Shown: positions 6,301 to 12,784 of the stretch, in pieces
Layout of the letters: every line of letters begins with the position of its first letter
Position numbering within the stretch: position 1 is the stretch's first letter
Assembly (NCBI GenBank): GCA_016213125.1
Contig: JACRBR010000190.1
Span: 1-14,595 of the forward strand
DNA length: 14,595 nucleotides
Reading direction: 5' to 3'
Source: Chloroflexota bacterium
Lineage (GTDB): Bacteria > Chloroflexota > Dehalococcoidia > DSTF01 > JACRBR01
Program-made: the position numbers and the translations under genes
Notes under the pieces: generated by a model
What the model was told of the DNA's origin: nothing
Seen by the model: the letters and a program-made list of their open reading frames with translations, nothing else
The model's database searches: none

Positions 6301-6580
6301 GCGGCGTGAGGGTGGGCGCGGGGCCAGTATCACGCCGCGTTGCAGATCGAGCAACGCGCGATGAGCCGGAGGAAGGCACAGGGGGCCGTGGCTGCGCCTT
6401 CGTCAAGCGAAGATGGGATGGGCGGGGCGGGGTAGCGAAAGGATGAAAATGAGGGTCGCCACGGATGCGGCCGTTTGATGAGGTGCCGATAGTATGGTTG
6501 CAGGCGTCCCGCGCGGCGGCCCGCACCTCTTCATTCCCGGTGTCGATGAGGACAGGGCCCGCCGCGGAGGCGGCATCCTC

Positions 6581-6609
6581 TTGACAGACTCCAGTGCATG
6601 AGGTACGAA
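6581..6609 (+). promoter_or_regulatory. Candidate rho promoter
   Basis: A perfect -35 TTGACA (6581-6586), 17 bases, then a weak -10 TACGAA (6604-6609, 3 of 6). Transcription would begin near 6616 and leave a leader of about 180 bases before the rho ATG. Confidence 0.35.
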
Positions 6610-6703
6610 GGGATCGCAGATTCATCAATCCGCACCCAGGCGCTCATTCTCCCGGCGCCGAACGACTTCCCTTGAACCCGGCAGATTTCGGCGCGCCGAG
6701 ACC

Positions 6704-6731
6704 CTCCGTGGCCCTGCTTGATCAGGCGGAG
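6704..6731 (+). promoter_or_regulatory. Bulged stem-loop in the predicted rho leader
   Basis: CTCCG and CCTG on the 5' side, separated by a TGGC bulge, pair with CAGGCGGAG around a six-base loop (6717-6722). It lies about 65 bases before the rho start. In E. coli rho is autoregulated by attenuation in its leader, so a role in leader folding is possible but unproven. Confidence 0.3.
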
Positions 6732-6796
6732 CCGTCCCCACAGGGAGCCACCCACGCGCGAGCGTAGATTGGGCATTACGCCCGCAGAGGTCCACC

Positions 6797-8041
6797 ATGG
6801 CTGTACGAGAACGACGCCGATCGGCCGGCCGCGGCATGCGCGACCAGCGCAAGCAGCAGCAACCGCAACAAGACCTGCCGGACGACGCCGAAGAAGCGGC
6901 CAATTCGGGCGAGCAAGGCCTCGATACCGGGGGCATCCTCGAGATCGTCGATGACGGGTACGGGTTCCTGCGCGGCGAATCGCTGCTGCCGGGCCGGAAC
7001 GACGTGTACGTCAGCCAATCGCAGATACGGCGGTTCGGCCTGCGGACGGGCGACTACGTGCGCGGGCAGGTGCGAGCGCCGAAGGAGAGCGAGAAGTACT
7101 ACGGCCTTCTCCGGGTCGATGACGTCAACGGCCTGGACCCGGAAGCAGCAAAGGCCCGCCCCTACTTCGAGAACCTCACCGCCATCTTCCCCAACGAACT
7201 CATCGACCTGGAAACACCGACCTCCGACCTCTCAGGCCGCCTGATCAACCTGATTGCGCCCATCGGACGCGGGCAGCGCGGCCTTATCGTCTCGCCCCCG
7301 AAAGCGGGCAAGACGTTCCTGCTGAAGGCGATCGCCGCGGGCGTGGCCGCCAACTATCCGGACATCCACCTGATGGTCGCGCTCATCGGCGAGCGGCCGG
7401 AAGAAGTCACGGACATGAAGCGCTCGGTGAAGGGCGAGGTGGTGGCGTCAACGTTCGACGAGCCGGTTGAGGACCACACGCGCGTGGCGGAGATGGCACT
7501 GGAGCGCGCGAAACGGTTGGTCGAGGGCGGCAAGGACGTCGTGATCCTGCTGGACTCCATCACCCGGCTCACCCGCGCATACAACCTGGCGATGCCGCCC
7601 AGCGGCCGAACCCTCACCGGGGGCATGGACCCCGTCGCGCTGTATCCGCCGAAGCGCTTCTTCGGCGCGGCACGTAACTGCGAGGAAGGCGGGAGCCTGA
7701 CCGTGATCGCGACGTGCCTGGTTGACACGGGCAGCCGCATGGACGACGTGGTGTTCGAGGAGTTCAAGGGCACCGGCAACCAGGAGCTTCGGCTGGACCG
7801 CCGCCTGTCAGAGCGCCGGACGTTCCCCGCCATCGACATCAACGCCTCGAGCACGCGGCGCGAGGAGCTGTTGATGGACGAGGCGACGCTGCGCCAGGTG
7901 TGGCTGATGCGCCGGATGACGTCGATGCTCGCAGCCAACGCGCCTAACGCATCGGAGGCGACGGAGCGGCTACTGGAGCGGCTCGCACGCACCTCCACCA
8001 ACGAGGAATTCCTCTCTACGCTGAGCAAGGCGGACATGTAG
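6797..8041 (+). CDS. rho: Transcription termination factor Rho
   Basis: A 414-residue hexameric RNA-dependent ATPase that ends transcription. A short Arg/Gln-rich N-terminus (1-44) is followed by the cold-shock-type RNA-binding domain (GGILEIVDDGYGFLRG at 45-60, DVYVSQSQIRRF at 69-80) and the ATPase core: Walker A SPPKAGKT (166-173), GERPEEVTDM with the probable catalytic Glu199, Walker B VVILLDSITRLTRAYN (248-263), LTGG, and PPKRFFGAARN (284-294). The helical Rho_N bundle found in E. coli Rho is not visible. The residue before ERPEEV is Gly198, where E. coli has Asp210. AGAGG at 6786-6790 is six bases before ATG 6797, and an in-frame stop at 6719 rules out a long N-terminal extension. No terminator is seen after the gene. 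Confidence 0.97.
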   Translation: MAVRERRRSAGRGMRDQRKQQQPQQDLPDDAEEAANSGEQGLDTGGILEIVDDGYGFLRGESLLPGRNDVYVSQSQIRRFGLRTGDYVRGQVRAPKESEKYYGLLRVDDVNGLDPEAAKARPYFENLTAIFPNELIDLETPTSDLSGRLINLIAPIGRGQRGLIVSPPKAGKTFLLKAIAAGVAANYPDIHLMVALIGERPEEVTDMKRSVKGEVVASTFDEPVEDHTRVAEMALERAKRLVEGGKDVVILLDSITRLTRAYNLAMPPSGRTLTGGMDPVALYPPKRFFGAARNCEEGGSLTVIATCLVDTGSRMDDVVFEEFKGTGNQELRLDRRLSERRTFPAIDINASSTRREELLMDEATLRQVWLMRRMTSMLAANAPNASEATERLLERLARTSTNEEFLSTLSKADM

Positions 8042-8092
8042 CCGCCGCTCCCCGCAACGTGTGCCAACTGTGCGCCCTCCCTACACTTCCGC

Positions 8093-8098
8093 AGGAGG
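8093..8098 (+). promoter_or_regulatory. Strong ribosome-binding site for the CoA-transferase GTG start
   Basis: AGGAGG is placed six bases before GTG 8105. It is the best ribosome site in the window and settles the start, which has no nearby ATG alternative. With only 63 bases after rho and no clear terminator, the gene may be transcribed by read-through from rho. Confidence 0.8.
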
Positions 8099-8104
8099 TA
8101 GCTG

Positions 8105-10324
8105 GTGGGCGTCCTCAATGGGAATAGGGTCGTCGACTTCGGGCACTACATCGCCGGGCCGATGCTGGGCATGCTGCTGGCGGACCAGGGCGCGGACGTG
8201 GTCAAGATCGATCCGCCATCCGGTCCGCCTTTCGACACACCCGCCAACGCCACGTGGAACCGCGGCAAGCGCGCCGTCGCGCTCGACCTCAAGAACCCTG
8301 CTGACCTCGCGCGGGCGCATGAACTCATCGCATCGGCCGATGTGCTGATCGAAAACTTCCGGCCGGGCGTGATGGAACGGCTGGAGCTGGGGCCTAGTGA
8401 CCTTCTGCAGCGGCATCCAGCGCTCATCTACTGCTCGCTTCCGGGATTTGCTCCGGACGACCCGCGATCATCGATGCCCGCGTGGGAGGGGGTCGTCGCT
8501 GCGGCGACGGCCACCTACCGGAGGTCGATCCTCGACGAGCGCGGCGGGCCGCCCGTGCACACGTCGGAGCCGATCGCGTCCGCATACGCGGCGTTCGTAG
8601 CGGCGGGGGCGATCGGGGCGGCGCTTTATGCTCGAGAGCGTGACGGCCGCGGCCAACATGTGCAGGTGCCGCTGTTCGACGCGATGTACCAGGCGATCGG
8701 CTTCGTGGGGCTGCGCATCGAGCGCTCGGGGACGGGCGTGCACGCGGTGCCCGCGTGGGACGGGCAGTACCGCTGCGGAGACGGACGGTGGCTGCACATC
8801 GTGGGGACGACGCAGGACCGCGGTGAGCGGTTCGTCGACGCGCTGGGTCTCCCGGCGTGGCGAGACGAAGGGCTAGTGGACCAGGAGCGGCTGATCCGGG
8901 ACCCGGACCTGAACCGGGAGCTGACGCGCCGGCTGACCGAGCTGTTCGCGACGCGGACGGCGCTGGATTGGGAGGAGCTCCTTGCCGGCATCAACGTGCC
9001 GGCGGCGATGTGCCGGTCGTCGGCGGAGTGGCTACGCCATCCGCACGCGAAGGTCGCGGGCCTGATTGTGGACGCGGCAGATAGCGATAGTCGCGCGAGC
9101 AAACAGCCCGGGGCTGCGGTGACCATGTCCTCCTCCGGCGAAGCGGCGCGTGTCCGGGAGACACCAAAACCGGTGGGCGCAGCCGATGCGCGACTCCCGC
9201 TCGAGGGCGTGCGGGTGCTGGATCTGTGCATCGTGCTGGCGGGGCCCGTGTGCGCGCGGACGCTGGCGGAGTACGGCGCGGACGTCATCAAGATCGACAA
9301 TCCACGGCGCGAGCGGAACATGTACCACCTGGACATCAACCGGGGGAAACGCAGCATTCTCCTCGATGTGCGCACGCCGGAAGGCCTGGAGGTGCTCTGG
9401 CAGCTGGTGGACACGGCTGATGTCATCGTGCAGAACTTTCGTCGCGGCGTCGTCGAGCGGCTGGGCATCGACTACGAATCAGTGCGGAAGCGCAAGCCGG
9501 ACATCGTGTACGGCTCGATCAGCGCGTACGGATCGGCGGGGCCGTGGGCGGACCGCGGCGGCTACGAGGAGACGGTGCAGGCGCTGACGGGCATGCAGGT
9601 GCGGTTCGGAGGGGACGAGCACCCGGCGCTGCTGCCGTACGCCGTGAACGACTACGGCACCGGGCTGCTGGCGGCGTACGGACTGGCGTTGGCGCTGTGG
9701 CACCGGCAGCGGACGGGCGAAGGCCAGCACGTCGAGGCGGCGCTGGCGCGGACAGCGGGGGTGATCCAGTCGCTGCACCTTCAGGACTACGACGGCAAGA
9801 TGTGGGACGAGCCCCAGGGCCAGGAGTCGCGCGGATGGCATCCGTACCAGCGGCTGTACCACGCGAGCGACGGTTGGTTGTTCCTGGGGGGCGGCGCCGA
9901 CACGCCGGTGCGGCTGGCACGCATACCAGGTCTGGAAGGCGCTGAGCGGGCCGGCGCAGACGAGATCGAGCGGATGCTGGAAGCGCGGCTTCCCGAGCGG
10001 CCGGTGGAGCTGTGGGTGGAAGCGTTCCGCGCCGCGGGGTTCGGCGCGCACCGCGCGAACCGGGTCTCGCAGGCGATGTCCGACCCGATCGCCGAGGCGC
10101 ACGGGCTCAGCATTAGACGAGAGCACGACGGGTATGGTCCGGTGCTACACAACGGGCCCGGGCGGTGGCTGCCGGAAACGCCGCCGGTGGTTGGCCGGCC
10201 GACGCCTGTGCCCGGCGCAGATGCGGCGTCGATACTGCGGGACATCGGGCGGGAGTCCGACCTGGAGGCGCTGGTGGCGGCGGGAGCCGTGCGGCTGGCT
10301 GCTGCGGGAGACGACGGCATCTGA
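8105..10324 (+). CDS. Double-length class III CoA-transferase (CaiB/BaiF fusion)
   Basis: A 739-residue protein made of two CaiB/BaiF units in tandem; single members are about 400 residues. Unit 1 (about 4-325) has FGHYIAGPM, LADQGADVVKID, NRGKRAVALDL, LIENFRPGVMERL and GRGQHVQV. Unit 2 (about 366-720) repeats these as LCIVLAGPV, LAEYGADVIKID, NRGKRSILLDV, IVQNFRRGVVERLG and GEGQHVEA. A linker (325-365) joins them. The family moves CoA between carboxylic acids through an acyl-aspartyl intermediate. Unit 2 keeps that Asp (Asp516 in NDYGTG), while the matching position in unit 1 is Ser159. Family enzymes are interlocked dimers, so the fusion probably forms an intramolecular pseudo-dimer. Racemases also belong to this family, so transferase is likelier but not proven. 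Substrate is unknown. Confidence 0.9.
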   Translation: MGVLNGNRVVDFGHYIAGPMLGMLLADQGADVVKIDPPSGPPFDTPANATWNRGKRAVALDLKNPADLARAHELIASADVLIENFRPGVMERLELGPSDLLQRHPALIYCSLPGFAPDDPRSSMPAWEGVVAAATATYRRSILDERGGPPVHTSEPIASAYAAFVAAGAIGAALYARERDGRGQHVQVPLFDAMYQAIGFVGLRIERSGTGVHAVPAWDGQYRCGDGRWLHIVGTTQDRGERFVDALGLPAWRDEGLVDQERLIRDPDLNRELTRRLTELFATRTALDWEELLAGINVPAAMCRSSAEWLRHPHAKVAGLIVDAADSDSRASKQPGAAVTMSSSGEAARVRETPKPVGAADARLPLEGVRVLDLCIVLAGPVCARTLAEYGADVIKIDNPRRERNMYHLDINRGKRSILLDVRTPEGLEVLWQLVDTADVIVQNFRRGVVERLGIDYESVRKRKPDIVYGSISAYGSAGPWADRGGYEETVQALTGMQVRFGGDEHPALLPYAVNDYGTGLLAAYGLALALWHRQRTGEGQHVEAALARTAGVIQSLHLQDYDGKMWDEPQGQESRGWHPYQRLYHASDGWLFLGGGADTPVRLARIPGLEGAERAGADEIERMLEARLPERPVELWVEAFRAAGFGAHRANRVSQAMSDPIAEAHGLSIRREHDGYGPVLHNGPGRWLPETPPVVGRPTPVPGADAASILRDIGRESDLEALVAAGAVRLAAAGDDGI

Positions 10325-10350
10325 CAACCGGTCAGCGAAGCGCCTATCAT
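10321..10350 (+). promoter_or_regulatory. Promoter for a leaderless histidine kinase transcript
   Basis: -35 CTGACA (10321-10326, 5 of 6), an 18-base spacer and -10 TATCAT (10345-10350, 5 of 6). Six bases separate the -10 from ATG 10357, so the first transcribed base should be at or next to the start codon. The -35 overlaps the TGA of the CoA-transferase gene. No Shine-Dalgarno sequence precedes the ATG. Confidence 0.6.
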
Positions 10351-10356
10351 GCCCGC

Positions 10357-12141
10357 ATGACGGTGGCGCAAACGCAGCAGCAGACGGGGCTGGAGGATCT
10401 GCCGGCGCGGGTGGCGAAGATCCCGCGCAGCATCTGGCGGCGGCAGACGTCGTTCGAGGCGCTGCCCGGTGGGATCCGGCTGGCCGTGCTCACGTCGCCG
10501 TTCATCGTGCGGTGGGCGACGTGGCTGATCGCGCTGCTGGTGGTGGCGCTGGCAGATCTCCCGGACGAGAACATCCGGTTCGAGCCCTACCTGCTGGTTG
10601 GAACGTTCATACAGCTGGTGCTGCTGACGACGTATGTGCCGGTGATCCGGCCGTACGTGCTGCCGCGGCTGCGGCGATTCACCGATACGCCGGAGCAGTA
10701 CGACGTCCTCGTCGTGGGGCTCATCGATCTGGCCTTCGCGATGGCGGCGGTGTACCTGAGCGGCGGCTGGCGCAGCCCGTACTTCCACTTCGCGCTGACA
10801 GCGCTGCTGATCCCGACGTTCTTCCTGAGCTTCCGCGGCGTGATGGCGCTGAGCGTGGCCTACATCTTCCTGTACCTGTTCGGGCTGGCGGCGACGGGCG
10901 AGGGGCTGGGAGGGTCGTGGACGGACCGCAACCTGAACAGCTTCATCGGGGCGATGGTGACGCCGCTGTTGGTGGCGCTGGTACCCAACTACCTGGGCAA
11001 CCTGCTGCGCGAGTTGGAGGAGGCGCGCCGAGATGCTGTCGAGGCGCTGGGCGACAGCGATCTCCTGTTCCGGGTAGCGCGGGCCTTTCTCGAGGGCGGC
11101 CGGGTGATCGACACCACGATGCCAAACGTCACGGGGGCGATCCTCGACTCGGGCCGGTTCGACCGCGTCGCGCTGCTCGTGCCGGACGATCTGCACGCAG
11201 GGGCGGAGACGCACGCGTTCGGCATGGCGCTGCGAGATCTTCCGGAGCCGCCGGAACTGGCGGAGATCTTCGCCGGGGACGCGGCGCGTACGGTCGCAGT
11301 CGCGACGCTGCCCGCTCCGTTTCGCCGCCCGTTCGAGAGTTGCGGGTGGGTTGGGCTGGTGCCGCTGCGGACGGCGGGCGCGGTGGAAGGCTGGTTGCTG
11401 GCAGGAGCGCGCGAACGGCCGGAGGCGATCCTGCACGAGGTGCGGCTGCTGGACGCGATCGCGGGGCAGGTATCGCTGGGCATCCGGAACATCCGGCTGA
11501 CGGAAGAAGTGGGAAGGCTGGCGGCGGAGGGCGAGCGCATCCGCATGGCGCGGGAGATCCACGACGGCATCGCGCAGATGGTGTACATGCTCTCGCTGAG
11601 CCTGGAGACGGCGATCGACCGCGTGGGGAGCGACCCGGACGAGCAGCGGCAGCGGTTGAAGGACCTGACGGCGCTGGCGAAGAACGCACTCTGGGAAGTG
11701 CGCCAGTACATCTTCGACCTGAGACCGCTGCTGAGCGGAGAGGAGGGGCTGGCCGGCGCGGTGCAGGGTCAGGTGAAGGAGTTCCAGGCGGTAGCGGACC
11801 TTCCGGTGGAGCTGCGGGTGACGGGCGAGCCACACCGGGTGCCGCTGGCGACAAGCGCGGCCCTGTACCGCATCGTGCAGGAGGGGCTGGGGAACATCTT
11901 CCGGCACGCGCGCGCGTCGAAGGTGGACATCGGGCTGACGTTCAACGACGGCACGGTCTCGCTCTCGATCGCGGACGACGGTATCGGCATCACCGAGCAG
12001 GATCCGGGCGGGCGGGTGGGGTACGGTATGGGCAATCTGCGCCGGCGTGTCGAAGATCTGCAGGGGACCGTGGACGTACACAGCGAGCCGGGCTCCGGCA
12101 CACGCATCGACGTGACCGTACCTGTGGGAGGTGACGAGTGA
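10357..12141 (+). CDS. Membrane sensor histidine kinase (HisKA_3, NarL-system type)
   Basis: A 594-residue protein. The N-terminus carries about six hydrophobic segments (near 49-68, 78-97, 116-135, 143-158, 161-179, 196-212) with short loops and no large extracellular domain. A divergent GAF-like region follows (about 235-380). The HisKA_3 dimerisation domain has RMAREIHDGIAQ with phospho-acceptor His402. The HATPase_c domain has an N-box with Asn513 (GNIFRHA), DDGIGI (540-545) and GYGMGNLRRRV (555-565). It should phosphorylate the regulator encoded next, with which it overlaps by four bases (GTGA). The first ATG after the CoA-transferase stop is chosen; longer in-frame versions would run into that gene. 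The signal sensed is unknown; it could be membrane state, a lipophilic ligand or redox. Confidence 0.92.
   Translation: MTVAQTQQQTGLEDLPARVAKIPRSIWRRQTSFEALPGGIRLAVLTSPFIVRWATWLIALLVVALADLPDENIRFEPYLLVGTFIQLVLLTTYVPVIRPYVLPRLRRFTDTPEQYDVLVVGLIDLAFAMAAVYLSGGWRSPYFHFALTALLIPTFFLSFRGVMALSVAYIFLYLFGLAATGEGLGGSWTDRNLNSFIGAMVTPLLVALVPNYLGNLLRELEEARRDAVEALGDSDLLFRVARAFLEGGRVIDTTMPNVTGAILDSGRFDRVALLVPDDLHAGAETHAFGMALRDLPEPPELAEIFAGDAARTVAVATLPAPFRRPFESCGWVGLVPLRTAGAVEGWLLAGARERPEAILHEVRLLDAIAGQVSLGIRNIRLTEEVGRLAAEGERIRMAREIHDGIAQMVYMLSLSLETAIDRVGSDPDEQRQRLKDLTALAKNALWEVRQYIFDLRPLLSGEEGLAGAVQGQVKEFQAVADLPVELRVTGEPHRVPLATSAALYRIVQEGLGNIFRHARASKVDIGLTFNDGTVSLSIADDGIGITEQDPGGRVGYGMGNLRRRVEDLQGTVDVHSEPGSGTRIDVTVPVGGDE
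12126..12131 (+). promoter_or_regulatory. Ribosome-binding site of the response regulator inside the kinase gene
   Basis: GGGAGG lies six bases before GTG 12138, within the last codons of the kinase. Together with the GTGA overlap it supports coupled translation of sensor and regulator. Confidence 0.75.
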
Positions 12142-12779
12142 AGACGCGCCTGATGATCGTGGATGACCACGAGGTGGTGCGAATGGGGCTGCGCGCGGCG
12201 CTGGAGGTGGAGCCCGACTTCAACGTTGTGGCGGAGGCGGGGAACGGCAAGGACGCGATCGAGAAGGCGCGGGCGCACCAGCCCGACATCGTGCTGATGG
12301 ACGTGCGGATGGACGGCATGGATGGCATCGAGGCGTGCCGGGAGATCCGAAGCGAGTACCCGGATACGAAGGTTCTGATGCTGACGTCGTTCGCGGAGGA
12401 GGAGACCGTCGTGGCGGCGGTGCTGGCGGGTGCGGCTGGCTACGTCTTGAAGAATGTCGCTCGGTCGCGGCTGCTGGAGGCGTTGCGTTCAGTCGCGCGC
12501 GGCGAGTCGCTGCTGGACTCGAAGGTCACGAAAGGCGTGCTGGAGAAGCTGGTGGCCGCGAAGGACAAGTCGGCGCAGGACGACGACCTGACGCCGCGCG
12601 AGAGAGAGGTGCTGATCCTTATTGCGGAGGGTGCGACGAACAAGGAGATCGCGCAGAAGCTGGTAGTCAGCGAAAACACGGCGCGGAACCACGTGAGCCA
12701 CATCCTGGGCAAGCTGGGGTTCAACCGGCGTAGCGAAGCGGCGGCGTATGCCGTGAAGAAGGGGCTGGTGAAGGAGTAG
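12138..12779 (+). CDS. NarL/FixJ-family response regulator
   Basis: A 213-residue cytoplasmic protein. The receiver domain (1-120) has the acidic pair Asp9-Asp10, phospho-acceptor Asp55 in VLMDVRMDG, Thr83 and Lys105. The C-terminal LuxR-type helix-turn-helix (about 151-208) has LTPREREVLILIAEG, NKEIAQKLVVSENTARNHV and ILGKLG. It should bind DNA as a dimer after phosphorylation by the upstream kinase. All residues needed for phosphotransfer are present. The GTG start has a strong ribosome site and overlaps the kinase stop. Target genes cannot be named: the gene downstream is on the opposite strand. Five bases separate its stop from that of the convergent dockerin-like gene, leaving no room for a terminator. 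Confidence 0.95.
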   Translation: MKTRLMIVDDHEVVRMGLRAALEVEPDFNVVAEAGNGKDAIEKARAHQPDIVLMDVRMDGMDGIEACREIRSEYPDTKVLMLTSFAEEETVVAAVLAGAAGYVLKNVARSRLLEALRSVARGESLLDSKVTKGVLEKLVAAKDKSAQDDDLTPREREVLILIAEGATNKEIAQKLVVSENTARNHVSHILGKLGFNRRSEAAAYAVKKGLVKE

Positions 12780-12784
12780 GGCGG

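Larger units (their letters stand above)
6301..6796. other. 496-bp gene-free region between the CitE-like gene and rho
   Basis: No open frame here looks like a protein on either strand. The region must hold the promoters of the divergent CitE-like and rho genes. The candidate rho promoter is at 6581-6609. Two hairpins stand out: CCGCC/GGCGG (6559-6573) just before that promoter, and a bulged 9-bp stem in the rho leader (6704-6731). No tRNA or recognised structured RNA was found. Confidence 0.5.

Noticed and set aside
6443..6478. 11-codon plus-strand frame (ATG AAA ATG ...) that might be a leader peptide
   Set aside because: It lies upstream of the predicted rho promoter and has no well-spaced ribosome site.
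6531..6776. 81-codon minus-strand frame in the gap before rho
   Set aside because: Biased composition, no ribosome site and no recognisable similarity; it overlaps the likely rho promoter and leader.
10349..10360. Three-codon mini-frame ATG CCC GCA TGA overlapping the kinase ATG
   Set aside because: Its ATG overlaps the predicted -10 box, so it would not be transcribed from that promoter; probably chance.
9787..12081. 764-codon open frame on the minus strand across the CoA-transferase and kinase genes
   Set aside because: It is antisense to two well-supported genes, is dominated by Arg, Gln, His and Pro, and has no recognisable motif; this is a typical high-GC shadow frame.
10134..12134. 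666-codon plus-strand frame overlapping the histidine kinase
   Set aside because: It is the same DNA as the kinase in another frame, very rich in Gly, Arg and Ala, with no domain; the kinase frame has all catalytic motifs.
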